From assembly GCA_963726405.1 (NCBI GenBank), contig CAVSCF010000003.1, positions 224,115-288,114 of the forward strand: a DNA stretch of 64,000 bases. The letters run 5' to 3'. Positions 45,338 to 56,582 of the stretch are shown here, in pieces (the first letter of the stretch is position 1; each line of letters opens with the position of its first letter). A model generated the notes under the pieces. That model did no database searches. It had not been told where the DNA came from and worked only from the letters and a program-made list of their open reading frames with translations. A program made the position numbers and the translations under genes. Source of the DNA: JAOUJD01 sp963726405 (lineage in GTDB: Bacteria; Pseudomonadota; Gammaproteobacteria; Burkholderiales; Burkholderiaceae_F).

Positions 45338-46021
45338 ATGTCCAAGACCATGACGTTCGCACTGGCAGCACTCGCAGCGGGCCTCGCCGGCTGCGCTGCA
45401 TCGCCTTCCGCCCCGCCGACCGGCCCGATGTCGTTCTTCGTGACGAGTTCCGGCCTCGGCAAGGGCGGCGAGCTCGGCGGGCTTCAGGGCGCCGACAGCC
45501 ACTGCCAGAAGCTCGCGCAGGCGGCGGGCGCAGGCAACCGCACCTGGCGCGCTTACCTCAGCACGCAGGGCACCTCGTTCACTGACCCGACCGTCGTGAA
45601 CGCGCGCGATCGCATCGGAAGCGGGCCGTGGTTCAACGCCAAGGGCGTGCAGGTCGCGGGCAATATCGAGGAACTGCACTCGGCGAAGAACAACATCACG
45701 AAGGAAACCGCGTTGACCGAGAAGGGTGAAACCGTGGCCGGAAGCGGCGACAAACCCAATCGGCACGACATGCTGACGGGCTCCCGGCCCGATGGCACGG
45801 CCTTTCCGCCGTCGAAGCCGTTCCAGGACATGACGTGCGGCAACTGGACGAAGAGCGGCAAGGAAGGCTCGGCGATGACGGGTCACCACGACAAGCGCGG
45901 CCCGGTGCCGTATGGCTGGGGCATCTCGTGGAACTCGGCACATCCCACGGTGGGTTGCGATCCGGAAAGCGTGCGCAGCACCGGCGGGGACGCCCTCTTC
46001 TACTGCTTCGCCGAGAAGTAG
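45338..46021 (+). CDS. Lipoprotein with a C-type-lectin-like fold
   Basis: GGAGTGAGC precedes the ATG at 45338. The 227-residue product has a lipobox (LAAGLAGCAAS). The mature part has the pattern GLGKGGELGGLQGADSHCQKLA...RAYLST, a later MTCGNW, and a final VGCDPE...LFYCFAEK, giving four cysteines for two disulfides. This is the lectin-like domain seen in DUF1554-type surface lipoproteins of diverse bacteria. Binding of a sugar or protein at the cell surface is likely but unproven. Confidence 0.65.
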   Translation: MSKTMTFALAALAAGLAGCAASPSAPPTGPMSFFVTSSGLGKGGELGGLQGADSHCQKLAQAAGAGNRTWRAYLSTQGTSFTDPTVVNARDRIGSGPWFNAKGVQVAGNIEELHSAKNNITKETALTEKGETVAGSGDKPNRHDMLTGSRPDGTAFPPSKPFQDMTCGNWTKSGKEGSAMTGHHDKRGPVPYGWGISWNSAHPTVGCDPESVRSTGGDALFYCFAEK

Positions 46022-46043
46022 CGAGCGGAGGAAGCACGACACG

Positions 46044-46084
46044 CAGGCGCCGAACTCAAGGCAGGCGAAGAGTTCCTGCGCCTG
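46044..46084. terminator. Inverted repeat between convergent genes
   Basis: CAGGCGCCGAACTC and GAGTTCCTGCGCCTG form an imperfect stem around a 12-base loop in the 75-bp gap between two gene ends. It could serve both strands. Confidence 0.4.
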
Positions 46085-46096
46085 CGGGTCGCAGCG

Positions 46097-47086
46097 TCAG
46101 GTGGCCCGCACCATCTGCACGATCCTGTTGACGTCCACCGTGCGGGCCTGCTGCTCGATCTGCGGCGCGTACTGCGCCTGCAGGCTCCTGGCCTCGCTGA
46201 GCATCGAAGCGTAAGCGTCCTTGAGCATCTGGGTGGACATGGTGCGACCGCCCGCGTAGTAGTGCCGGGCCACCTGCCCGAGCGCATAGGTCGTCGCGAA
46301 CGAGAACGCCACGCCCGTCGCGCCGCGCGCCAGGCCACCCGCCATTCGGCCCGCGACCTTGCCGAGCAGGCCGCCGAGCACCTTGCGGCCGATGTCCTCG
46401 AGGTACTGCCCGGTCAGTCCCACGCCCATCGTGGCCAGCAGGTCCTTGATGTGACCGCGGTCGAGGTCGTATCCGTGCGCCTTGCCGATCCGATAGACCA
46501 TCTTCATCTGCAGCGGAATGATGGCCATGCTCGCCATCGACTGCGGCAGCAACTCGAGAGCCCCGTTCAGGATCGAGTAATTGAGGATCGTCTTGTCGAG
46601 TTCGGCGTCGCTGCGGTCCGCAACGCTGGCGACCACGGGTCCCGCGCCCGCTGCGACGGTTGGGACAGGTGCAACCGGGACCGCAGCCGGCTTGCCTAGG
46701 ATGTCCTCCAGCGGCATGGTGGCCAGCGCATCGGCGGTGGCCGCCGGTTCGGCGATCTGCGGCTGCGTGAGGCCGAGCGCCTGGCCCAGTTCGGCCAGAA
46801 AGCGCGTCTCGGCCTCGTTGCGCAGGCCATCGGCGTCGCAGACGCCCACCGCCAGTTCGAACGCGAGCTGCCTGAGCTCCGGCGAGGACAACGCCACGGC
46901 GGCGCTCGTGACGGTGGCGCGCTTGAGCAGCACGTCCTGATACAGCGCCGCCATGCTGATCTGCGCGCTGTCCAGCGACTCGGCCACGCGCTTCACCTCC
47001 GCGCGCTCCGCATCGCCCTTGGTGCCGTCGGCGAAGGCGGCCAGCAGGGCGATGGTCAGCAGGGCATTCTGGTCGGCGGTGTTCAT
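46097..47086 (-). CDS. TerB-like/DUF697-like membrane-associated protein
   Basis: AGGAAACTGCCC precedes the ATG at 47086 (329 residues). The N-terminal 110 residues resemble a TerB helical domain (LLTIALLAAFADGTKGDAERAEV and VCDADGLRNEAETRFLAELGQALGL, the acidic loops). A Pro/Ala/Val linker follows. The C-terminal half is Gly-rich and hydrophobic (IIPLQMKMVYRIGKAHGYDL, then LLATMGVGLTGQ and GATGVAFSFATTYALG), like DUF697/YcjF-type proteins. Function is unknown; TerB domains are linked to stress and metal responses. It is transcribed alone. Confidence 0.65.
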   Translation of the reverse strand: MNTADQNALLTIALLAAFADGTKGDAERAEVKRVAESLDSAQISMAALYQDVLLKRATVTSAAVALSSPELRQLAFELAVGVCDADGLRNEAETRFLAELGQALGLTQPQIAEPAATADALATMPLEDILGKPAAVPVAPVPTVAAGAGPVVASVADRSDAELDKTILNYSILNGALELLPQSMASMAIIPLQMKMVYRIGKAHGYDLDRGHIKDLLATMGVGLTGQYLEDIGRKVLGGLLGKVAGRMAGGLARGATGVAFSFATTYALGQVARHYYAGGRTMSTQMLKDAYASMLSEARSLQAQYAPQIEQQARTVDVNRIVQMVRAT

Positions 47087-47183
47087 GGGCAGTTTCCTGG
47101 GGATGGACGGAGCGATGAAGATGGCGACGATGCCGTGGCGAACAATCCGGGAAATCCCTTCGCGTGTCGATCGCTGCCTCGGC

Positions 47184-48174
47184 TCACGGCCGTGCCCGGA
47201 GGATCGACGAGGCCCGACCAAGGCCGCGCCGATGCCACAGCGGCCGCTCCGGAAAGAGGCGTTGAAGGCCATCGACTTCGCGCTCCTTCAACAACGCCGT
47301 GACGAAGTCCACGAAGAGGCGGACGCGCGGCGTACGCCGCTGGCTGGGCCGGTAAAGCAGGTTGACCGGCGGTCCGCCCTGAACGTCCCAATCCTGCAGC
47401 ACGGGCACGAGTCGGCCGGCGGCGACGTGTTCCCGCGTGGTCAGTTCCGTGAACCGGCCCACGCCCTCTCCGGTCAGCACCGCGTGCAGCAGTACCTCCC
47501 GGCCGTTGGTGCAGAGCCAGCCGTTGACGGGCACCGAAACCTTCTCGTCGCCGCGCGCGAAGTCCCAAAGGTCGATCAGGATGCCTGCCGGATTGCGCAT
47601 CACGAGGCAGACGTGTTCCTTGAGCTCCGCCGGGTGCATGGGAACGCCGTGCGCGTGCCAGTACTCGGGCGAGGCCGCAATGAAGGCCTTCGAGTGCCCG
47701 AGCCGGCGATGCACGAGATCCTGCGACTCCGGCCAGCCATGCAGCAGGAAGACGTCCACCGACTCGGCATCGGCATCCGTCACGCGATTGATGACCCGCA
47801 GGTCGACCTGGATCTCCGGATAGAGTCGATGAAATTCCGGCAGCGCGGGGAGGACGAGGTGATGCGCGAGCTGTGCGTGCAGGCCGATCACCAGCGTCCC
47901 GCTCGGCCGGTGCGTCGACCGGCTGACGGCTTCGTCCATCATCGCAAGTTCGGCGAGCAAGGGGCGGCACAACTCCAGATACCCTTCGCCGCTCGCGGTC
48001 AGCCGAAGGCCCCGGGGCGACCGGGAAAACAGCTTCACACCCAGTTCGCGCTCGAGCGATGTCACGAGCTTGTGCACCGCGGGAACACTCACCTGCATCG
48101 TCCGTGCGGCGGCGGTCAGGCTTCCAGCTTCCGCTGCCGCAACGAAGTAGTTGCAGCGCCCGAAACTTGTCCAC
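47184..48174 (-). CDS. LysR-family transcriptional regulator (N-terminal frame break)
   Basis: The GTG at 48174 starts MDKFRALQ. The frame is then lost for the first helix and returns by 48098 (MQVSVPAVHKLVTSLERELGVKLFSRSPRGLRLT). Inserting one GC near 48150 restores a normal LysR winged helix. The intact downstream frame alone encodes 304 residues with the effector domain (IGLHAQLAHHLVLPALPEFH). It is divergent from a Bug-family solute-binding protein and separated by a LysR-type box, so it probably controls that gene. Confidence 0.8.
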
Positions 48175-48190
48175 GCGTCCTCCCTCGAGC

Positions 48191-48205
48191 TTAACCGAAA
48201 GTTAA
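48191..48205. promoter_or_regulatory. LysR-type operator in the divergent promoter region
   Basis: TTAACCGAAAGTTAA is an inverted repeat with the T-N11-A core typical of LysR binding sites. It lies 17 bp before the lysR start and about 85 bp before the tctC-like gene. Confidence 0.6.
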
Positions 48206-48287
48206 CACTGAACTTGCCGCCGCGGCGTATTCCACCGCATGGGTGTTCCCTCCTAGAGTGCAGTCAAGACCAGACATCGGAGGCACC

Positions 48288-49247
48288 ATGCTCAGGACAC
48301 TGTTCAATGCGGCCCTGGCGCTCGCACTGGGATTCGCCGTGCAGCCGGCCATCGCGCAGGCGGGGAGCAAAGCCGTTCGGCTGGTGGTGCCGACACCACC
48401 CGGAGGAGCCTCCGACACAGCGGCGCGCACTCTCGCACCTGCGCTGGCCAAGGGGCTCGGGCAGCCCGTCATCGTCGAGAACCGGCCCGGGGCCGGCGGC
48501 GCCCTTGCCGCGCAGGCCGTCATGACCGCCGCGCCGGATGGCCAGACGCTGCTTTGGGGTCTGGCGTCCATGGCGGGGATCCCGGCCCTTCAGAAGACGC
48601 CGCCCTTCAAGTCAATGACCGAACTCGTGCCGGTCGCCATGGTGGGCAGGTTCGCGTTCGCGCTGTTCGTGCATCCCGACGTCCCGGCCCGCACGGTCGC
48701 GGAATTGGTCACGTATGGCCGGGCCAACCCGGACAAGCTCAACTACGCGACCGGCACGCTCGGCGAATACATGGCCATGGTCCAGTTGCTGGCGGCCACG
48801 GGCATCAGCAGCCTGCGCGTGCCGTACAAGGGAGGCGTGCAGTTGATGCCCGATCTCATGACCGGTCGGATACAACTCAACATCGGTCCTGTCTCCAGCG
48901 GGCTGCAGCACGTCAAGGATGGCAAGTTGCGCATGCTTGCCGTGCTCCTTCCCAGCCGCATCGGCATCGCTCCCGACGTTCCGACGCTTGCCGAGTCAGG
49001 CGTGCCGATCTCCGGCCTCCCGACCTGGCAAGCCATCTTCGCGCCGCCAGGCACGCCGCCGGTCGTTGCCGAGCGGGTCAACCGCGAGGTCGCGCGCGCG
49101 CTCGCCGACCCCGAGCTTCGTGGAAAGCTCGAGCAGCAGGCACTGCAGGTCCAGAGTGGGACTCGAGAGGATCTGGCGAAGGTCGTGGCCCAGGATGAGG
49201 AAGTCTGGCGCGTGTTCGTGCGCGAGAACAACGTGCCGCGAGAGTGA
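48288..49247 (+). CDS. tctC: Bug-family tripartite tricarboxylate transporter substrate-binding protein
   Basis: The ATG at 48288 (GGAGGCACC upstream) gives 319 residues with a signal peptide (ending AIAQAG). The mature part follows the Bug fold: RLVVPTPPGGASDTAAR, then VIVENRPGAGG, NPDKLNYATGTLG, VPYKGGVQLMPDLM, VPTLAESGVP and a final APPGTPP block. These periplasmic receptors bind small carboxylates. No TctA or TctB membrane partner is adjacent, which is common for the large orphan Bug sets of Burkholderiales. Confidence 0.9.
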   Translation: MLRTLFNAALALALGFAVQPAIAQAGSKAVRLVVPTPPGGASDTAARTLAPALAKGLGQPVIVENRPGAGGALAAQAVMTAAPDGQTLLWGLASMAGIPALQKTPPFKSMTELVPVAMVGRFAFALFVHPDVPARTVAELVTYGRANPDKLNYATGTLGEYMAMVQLLAATGISSLRVPYKGGVQLMPDLMTGRIQLNIGPVSSGLQHVKDGKLRMLAVLLPSRIGIAPDVPTLAESGVPISGLPTWQAIFAPPGTPPVVAERVNREVARALADPELRGKLEQQALQVQSGTREDLAKVVAQDEEVWRVFVRENNVPRE

Positions 49248-49395
49248 TCCGGTCCAGCGCACCCCACGAATGGCGCCCTGCGGCAACAGGAACCTGGTCG
49301 ATCGAAGAACGGCTTCAGGGCTTTCGCCACCTCCGCTGACAAGGGACGGCGTCCGAAGCGATTCCGGGCCGCGGACCCGATGCCGCAACGTGGCC

Positions 49396-49740
49396 TTACT
49401 CCCGCCTGACGATATCGACCGAGATCTCCACCGCCGGAATCGTTCCTCGGTTCTCGAGCCAGTGCGTGGTGTTCCTGTCCTCGGGCCAGCCCACGCCCGG
49501 ACCATAGTCGGTCGCGACGCCATTTCTATGGTCCGTGATGGTTCCCTGCAGGATGTAGACGGTGCCCGGTCTGTCCTTGTGGTCGTGAACCGGGCCGAAC
49601 ACGCCGCCGGGCTCGATGGTCACCATCCGCATTCGAAGCTGGCGGCCTTCCATGCCGTCGATCTCGGGGCCAAGATCAACCGTTGAAAGCAATTTCACCG
49701 TGACGCCTTTCGTCGCGGGTGCCGCCTGTTGTTCGCTCAC
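49396..49740 (-). CDS. Small cupin-domain protein
   Basis: The 114-residue single-domain protein has the two cupin motifs: GGVFGPVHDHKDRPGTVYIL and GVGWPEDRNTTHWLENRG, with His-x-His and a later His for metal binding. Such stand-alone cupins bind small ligands or act as dioxygenases or isomerases. It lies just after the Bug protein on the opposite strand, without a clear pathway link. Confidence 0.85.
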   Translation of the reverse strand: MSEQQAAPATKGVTVKLLSTVDLGPEIDGMEGRQLRMRMVTIEPGGVFGPVHDHKDRPGTVYILQGTITDHRNGVATDYGPGVGWPEDRNTTHWLENRGTIPAVEISVDIVRRE

Positions 49741-50000
49741 TGTGTTCTCCTCTCGTTACCGGGCCGCATCGGGAATGCTGTCTTCCGTTTGATTCTGCGC
49801 CGTTCAGGCGGCCCATTCATCGGTGCGATTACCTACCGCGGCCAGTGCGGCGATGCCGCCGCCCTCAGTGACAGTCGGTAGCCGGCAAGCGCGTTCAAGG
49901 ATGGCAGGACGCTGGTCGTCGCCTGCCCCGACCGCGGGACACCGGGTGCCCTTGGCGGGTCGTACGAAGTGATCAATCGCCGCCAGTTCTTCCTCGCTCG
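49741..50000. other. Intergenic region with a possible small coding remnant
   Basis: A frame near 49890-50000 encodes a short stretch (FKDGRTLVVACPDRGTPGALGG) that looks protein-like but has no start and follows a stop codon. It may be the end of a lost gene. Nothing else is recognisable. Confidence 0.35.
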
Positions 50001-50029
50001 TTGACTCACTCGCTGGACCGGTCTATAAA
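50001..50029 (+). promoter_or_regulatory. Sigma70-type promoter before the enolase-superfamily gene
   Basis: TTGACT (50001-50006) and TATAAA (50024-50029) are separated by exactly 17 bp. The start codon is about 45 bp downstream, with GGGGGAGG as ribosome binding site. Confidence 0.7.
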
Positions 50030-50074
50030 AATTCACGCCGTCATGTCACGGCTCCTCAAGGGGGAGGCTTTCCC

Positions 50075-51194
50075 ATGGATGCGCCAACCCGGATCTCCCC
50101 GCCGTCCCTCACCCTGCGGGAGATCCGCGCCCGTGCCGTGATCCTCCCGCTGCGGCGGCCAATCGTCGCGCGGATCGCCACGATCCGGGAGTGGCCGGTC
50201 GTGCTGATCGACCTCGTCACCGAGGAAGGCGTGGTCGGCCGGAGCTACCTCGAGCCGTACGCGCCGCACGCCATGAAGTATCTCGTGGCGATGTTGCGGG
50301 ACATGGAAACGCTGCTGCGTGGCCGGCCCGTCCATCCCATCGAACTCTTCGGCGCCGCCCGCAAGTCGCTCCACTTCGTGGGCTATGCGGGCCTTTCGAT
50401 GATTGCGGCATCCGGACTCGACATGGCGGCATGGGACGCTGCTCGCCCGCGCAGCCGGCATGCCGTTGTGCGTCCTGCTCGGTGGGTCGGTGGGTCCGGT
50501 CGCGGCCTACAACAGCAACGGGCTGTGGCTGCAGTCCCCGGCCGTACTGGGCGACGAGGCGCTCGCGCTGTGCGACGAAGGGGGATTTGCGGGCCTGAAG
50601 CTGCGACTGGGGCGCGACGATCCGCGCGAGGACATCGCCGCGATCGAGGTCATTCGCAAGGCGGTCGGGCCGCGCTGCGAGTTGATGGCGGACTACAACC
50701 AGGGCCTCAATCGCGCGGACGCGCTCCGGCGCTGCCGCATGGTCGACGACATGGGACTGGCCTGGATCGAGGAGCCGATCGTCTATGACGACATCGACGG
50801 GTGTGCGCAACTGGCGGCCGAGTTGCGAACACCGGTGCAGATCGGCGAGAACTTCTATGGGCCGCGCGACCTGTACGACGCGGTGTCGCGCAAGGCCTGC
50901 GATCTCGTCATGCCGGACTTCATGCGCATCGGCGGAGTCACAGGCTGGTGCCGCGCCGCGGCCATTGCCGGTGCCGCCGGCGTTCCGGTGTCGACGCACC
51001 TGTATCCGGAAGTCGCCGCCCACATGATGCGTGTCACCGAAACCGCGCACTGGCTCGAATGGCAGGACTGGCTCAACCCGCTGCTCGCCGCGCCCTACCC
51101 GGTGCGCGCCGGCCGTGTCGAGATTCCGGATACTCCAGGGGTCGGGCTGGAATGGGACGAGGCTGCGGTCGCCGCGCACCTTGTCCCGCTGTGA
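50075..51194 (+). CDS. Enolase-superfamily (mandelate racemase/muconate-lactonizing-like) enzyme, one frame break
   Basis: The ATG at 50075 runs to about 50439, where loss of a GC in GACGCGCTG shifts the frame. The rest continues to 51194, giving about 373 residues. The N-terminal capping domain is followed by the barrel with metal ligands Asp (MADYNQG), Glu (WIEEPI) and Glu (IGENFYG). A general base on strand 2 appears in GLKLRLG. The Asp-His dyad is formed by PDFMRIGG and STHLYPE. The dyad places it near the mandelate racemase subgroup of acid-sugar dehydratases and racemases. The substrate is unknown. Confidence 0.85.
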
Positions 51195-51215
51195 GCGGAG
51201 CAACTCGCCGACGCC

Positions 51216-52361
51216 TTAGCCCCGTTCCTTGAGGACCTCGCGCGCGATGACGAGTTGCTGGATCTGCGACGTGCCCTCGTACAGGCGAAAGAGACGGACG
51301 TCGCGGTAGAAGCGCTCGATCCCGTAGTCGGCGATGTACCCTGCCCCGCCGAACACCTGCACGGCGCGATCGGCGACGCGGCCGACCATCTCGGAGGCGA
51401 AGTACTTGGCCATCGCCGCCTCCTTGGTCACGCCGTGGCCGGCGTCCCGCTTGCGCGCTCCTTCCAGGACGAGCGCGCGGGCGGCATGCCGTTCCGTCTC
51501 GCTGTCGGCGATCATCGCCTGGACCAGCTGGAAATCCGCGATGGGCTTGCCGAACTGCCGCCGCTCGAGCGCGTAGCGCCGCATCTCGTCAACCAGACGC
51601 TCCGCCGTGCCCACGCACACCGCGGCGATATGCAGGCGCCCGCGGTCGATCACCTTCATCGCCGTGCGAAAGCCGCGGCCTTCGACGCCGCCGATCACCG
51701 TAGCCGCCGGGATCTCGCAGTTCTCGAAAACGACGTCGCAGATATGCGCGCCGCGCTGCCCCATCTTTCGTTCCGGCCGGCCGATCTTCAGGCCCGGCGC
51801 GGTCGCCTCGACGATGAACGCCGTGATGCCGTCCGCGGGCTTTGCCGTATCGGCGGTGCGGGCCATCACCGTGAAGACGTCCGCACGATCGGCGTTGGTG
51901 ATGTAGCGCTTGGTGCCGTCGAGCACGTAGATGTCGCCCTGTCGGCGCGCGCGCGTGCGCAGCGAAGCCGCGTCGGACCCGGCCTCCGGCTCCGTCAGGC
52001 AGAACGAGGAGATCAACTCGCCACTTGCCAGCCGCGGCAGGTACTCGCGCTTCTGCGCCTCGGTGCCGTCCATCACGATGCCCTGGCTGCCGATCCCCAC
52101 CGTGCTGCCGAACACCGAACGGAACGCCGGCGAGGTGCGGCCGAATTCCATCGCGACGCGGGCCTCGTCCTCCATGCCGAGCCCGAGGCCGCCGTACTCC
52201 TCCGGGATCGACAGGCCGAACAGGCCGAGCGCCTTCATGTCGTCGACCACGTCGGTCGGAACCGCATCGGACTCGTCGACCTCGGCTTCGAGCGGGATCA
52301 GCCGCTTGTCGACGAAGCGGCGGACGGCGTCCAGCAGTTCGTCGATCACTTCACTCGCCAT
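51216..52361 (-). CDS. Acyl-CoA dehydrogenase
   Basis: The 381-residue flavoprotein has the family signatures FCLTEPEAGSDAASLRTRA (FAD and substrate loop) and GYIADYGIERFYRDVRLFRLYEG, with the catalytic Glu in LYEGTSQIQ. It oxidises an acyl-CoA to the trans-2-enoyl-CoA and passes electrons to ETF. It is the last gene of the methylmalonyl/propionyl-CoA operon, 16 bases after the epimerase-like gene, so a short or branched acyl-CoA that yields propionyl-CoA is a likely substrate. Confidence 0.9.
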   Translation of the reverse strand: MASEVIDELLDAVRRFVDKRLIPLEAEVDESDAVPTDVVDDMKALGLFGLSIPEEYGGLGLGMEDEARVAMEFGRTSPAFRSVFGSTVGIGSQGIVMDGTEAQKREYLPRLASGELISSFCLTEPEAGSDAASLRTRARRQGDIYVLDGTKRYITNADRADVFTVMARTADTAKPADGITAFIVEATAPGLKIGRPERKMGQRGAHICDVVFENCEIPAATVIGGVEGRGFRTAMKVIDRGRLHIAAVCVGTAERLVDEMRRYALERRQFGKPIADFQLVQAMIADSETERHAARALVLEGARKRDAGHGVTKEAAMAKYFASEMVGRVADRAVQVFGGAGYIADYGIERFYRDVRLFRLYEGTSQIQQLVIAREVLKERG

Positions 52362-52377
52362 GACGTGCGCTTCCCGC

Positions 52378-52860
52378 TCAACGGCCCAGTGCCGCGACGA
52401 TCGCCGGCGGCGCCTGCACGAGCTCGATCAGCACGCCCTCGCCGCCGATCGGAAACTGATCGCTGCCCTTCGGATGCACGAAGCAGATGTCGTGACCCGC
52501 GGCGCCCTTGCGGATGCCGCCCGGGGCGAAGCGCAGGCCCTGCTCCTCGAGCCAGCGCACCGCCACCGGGAGGTCATCGACCCACAGGCCGATGTGGTTC
52601 AGCGGGGTAGCGTGCACGGCGGGCTTCTTCTCGGGGTCGAGCGGCTGCATGAGGTCCACCTCCACCGCATGCGGACCCTCGCCGAGCGCGCAGATGTCTT
52701 CGTCGACGTTCTCCCGTTCGCTGACGAAGGTGCTCTTGACGGTCAGGCCGAAGAGGTCGACCCACAGCGCCTTCAGGCGCTGCTTGTCGGGCCCGCCGAT
52801 GGCGACCTGCTGGATGCCGAGGATCCTGAACGGCCGCTTGACGTCACTCCCCACATTCAT
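52378..52860 (-). CDS. VOC-family protein, probable methylmalonyl-CoA epimerase
   Basis: The ATG at 52860 overlaps the stop of the biotin-subunit gene. The 160-residue protein has two VOC half-modules with metal ligands expected in GIQQVAIG (Gln), HAVEVDLMQP, LNHIGLWVDD (His) and the late GVLIELVQAP (Glu). Position between propionyl-CoA carboxylase and an acyl-CoA dehydrogenase, downstream of methylmalonyl-CoA mutase, points to epimerisation of (S)- to (R)-methylmalonyl-CoA. It is longer than the usual epimerase and opens with Gln rather than His as first ligand, so another VOC activity is possible. Confidence 0.75.
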   Translation of the reverse strand: MNVGSDVKRPFRILGIQQVAIGGPDKQRLKALWVDLFGLTVKSTFVSERENVDEDICALGEGPHAVEVDLMQPLDPEKKPAVHATPLNHIGLWVDDLPVAVRWLEEQGLRFAPGGIRKGAAGHDICFVHPKGSDQFPIGGEGVLIELVQAPPAIVAALGR

Positions 52861-54887
52861 CACTCGAACCTCAGGATCGGCTGGTCAACCGCGACGCTTT
52901 CGCCCCGATTGGCCAGCAACTCGCTCACGGTGACGTCCTGCGTCGCGAGCAGGACGTTCTCCATCTTCATCGCCTCGATGACCGCCAGCCGCTCCCCGGC
53001 CAGCACCTTCTGCCCCGGCTGCACGGCGACGTCGACCAGCATGCCCGGCATCGGCGAGAGCAGGAACTTGCTCATGTCGGCCGGCGCCTTGAACTGCATC
53101 AGGCGCAGCAGTTCGGCCGCATGCGCCGTGAGCACCATCACCTCGACGCTACGCCCGTTGTGCGACACGCGTGTCCACATGCCGTCCCGCTCGATCTGCG
53201 CCGTGAACGGCCGTCCGTTGCAGCTGCCGCCGGAGCGGATGCCGCCGAAGGCCCAGTCCTGCGCGATCGCGTAGGTCCGGCCACGCAGCTCGACCGTGAT
53301 CGCGCCATCGGAACGGATGCGCACGGGCACGTAGTCGTGCATGCCGGCCTCGCCCTTGGCGATCGCCACGAACTCCTCGCCGATCTTCATCTCGTAGCCG
53401 GGCAGCTGTCCCGTGATGCGCGAGGCGCGGTCCCGATATCGCCGGTAGGTCGCCGCCGCCAGCGCGATCAGGAAGTCCGGGTCGTCGTGGGGCACGTCCT
53501 GCGCGCGGAAGCCGTGCGCGTAGTGCTCGGCGATGAAGCCCGTGTTGAAATCGCCGGCGACGAACTTCGGGTGCGCCAGCAGCGCGGCCTGGAAGGGAAT
53601 GTTGCTCGACACCCCGCGGATGACGAAGCCGTTGAGTGCCTCGCGCATGCGGGCGATGGCTTCGGTGCGGTTGCGGCCGTGCACGATGAGCTTGGCGATC
53701 ATCGAGTCGTAATACATCGGGATCTCGCCGCCCTCGTACACGCCCGTGTCGACGCGCACGCCACCATCGGCGGGCATCGGCTGTGCCGCTTCCATCGTGG
53801 TCGCCGGCGGCAGGTAGCGCACGAGGCGCCCGGTCGACGGCATGAAGTTGCGGAACGGGTCCTCGGCGTTGATCCGGCACTCCATCGCCCAGCCGTCGCG
53901 CTTCACGTCGGCCTGGCCGAAGGGCAGCTTCTCGCCGGCCGCCACGCGGATCATCAGCTCCACCAGGTCGAGCCCGGTGATGCACTCGGTGACCGGGTGC
54001 TCGACCTGCAGCCGGGTGTTCATCTCGAGGAAGTAGAAGCTCTGGTCGTTGCCGACCACGAACTCGACCGTGCCCGCGCTCTGGTACTTCACCGCCTTGG
54101 CGAGCGCCACGGCCTGCTCGCCCATCGCCTTGCGCGTCGCGTCGCTGATGAAGGGCGACGGCGCCTCCTCGATCACCTTCTGGTGGCGGCGCTGGAGGCT
54201 GCACTCGCGCTCGTTGAGGTAGACGACGTTGCCGTAGGCGTCGCCGAGCACCTGGATCTCGATGTGGCGCGGCTCCTCGACGAACTTCTCGATGAAGACC
54301 CGGTCGTCACCGAAGCTCGCCTTCGCCTCGTTGCGGCAGGCGCTGAAGCCTTCGAACGCTTCCTTGTCGTTCCACGCCACCCGCAGGCCCTTGCCGCCGC
54401 CGCCCGCGCTGGCCTTGATCATCACCGGGTAGCCGATGTCCTTCGCGATCTTCACGGCCTGCTCGGGCGTGTCGATGGCATCGTTCCATCCGGGAATCGT
54501 GTTGACCTGCGCTTCGCGCGCCAGCTTCTTGGAGGCGATCTTGTCGCCCATCGCCGCGATGCTGTAGTGCTTGGGGCCGATGAAGACCAGGCCCTCCTCC
54601 TCGACGCGCCGCGCGAACCCCTGGTTCTCCGAGAGAAAGCCGTAGCCGGGGTGGATGGCCTCGGCGCCGGTGCTCTTCGCGGCGGCCAGGATCTTGTCCG
54701 CGACGAGGTAGCTCTCGCGGCTCGGTGCCGGTCCGAGCAGCACCGACTCGTCGGCCAGTTCGACGTGCCGGGCATCGCGGTCGGCTTCGGAGTACACGGC
54801 GACCGTCTTGATGCCCAGCTTCTTCGCCGTCTTGATGATGCGACATGCGATCTCGCCGCGGTTGGCGATCAGGATCTTCTTGAACAT
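52860..54887 (-). CDS. pccA: Propionyl-CoA carboxylase biotin-containing alpha subunit
   Basis: The ATG at 54887 gives 675 residues. The biotin carboxylase part begins MFKKILIANRGEIACRI and contains the ATP-grasp loop KASAGGGGKG, EMNTRLQVEHPVTE and the RINAEDP motif. A linker and the biotinyl domain follow with EAMKMEN near the C-terminus. It carboxylates its own biotin using ATP and bicarbonate for transfer by the beta subunit. A 3-methylcrotonyl or acetyl-CoA role is possible by sequence alone, but the operon favours propionyl-CoA. The frame is also open upstream of this start, but that part is the shadow of pccB. Confidence 0.92.
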   Translation of the reverse strand: MFKKILIANRGEIACRIIKTAKKLGIKTVAVYSEADRDARHVELADESVLLGPAPSRESYLVADKILAAAKSTGAEAIHPGYGFLSENQGFARRVEEEGLVFIGPKHYSIAAMGDKIASKKLAREAQVNTIPGWNDAIDTPEQAVKIAKDIGYPVMIKASAGGGGKGLRVAWNDKEAFEGFSACRNEAKASFGDDRVFIEKFVEEPRHIEIQVLGDAYGNVVYLNERECSLQRRHQKVIEEAPSPFISDATRKAMGEQAVALAKAVKYQSAGTVEFVVGNDQSFYFLEMNTRLQVEHPVTECITGLDLVELMIRVAAGEKLPFGQADVKRDGWAMECRINAEDPFRNFMPSTGRLVRYLPPATTMEAAQPMPADGGVRVDTGVYEGGEIPMYYDSMIAKLIVHGRNRTEAIARMREALNGFVIRGVSSNIPFQAALLAHPKFVAGDFNTGFIAEHYAHGFRAQDVPHDDPDFLIALAAATYRRYRDRASRITGQLPGYEMKIGEEFVAIAKGEAGMHDYVPVRIRSDGAITVELRGRTYAIAQDWAFGGIRSGGSCNGRPFTAQIERDGMWTRVSHNGRSVEVMVLTAHAAELLRLMQFKAPADMSKFLLSPMPGMLVDVAVQPGQKVLAGERLAVIEAMKMENVLLATQDVTVSELLANRGESVAVDQPILRFE

Positions 54888-55015
54888 TCTTCCCCCTCGG
54901 TTGCCCGCGACGGCCTCGGTCCCGGGCTGTGAATCGAGCCGCTTCCCCGCGCGGCTGCTGGCAGTGCCCCGCGTCCCTTCGGGCGCGGCCACCGGACGGC
55001 GCTTCCCGACGCCGT

Positions 55016-56548
<1,533 letters not shown>

Positions 56549-56582
56549 GGTCGGTGTCTCCTCCGGAAACGTGTGATCGGTG

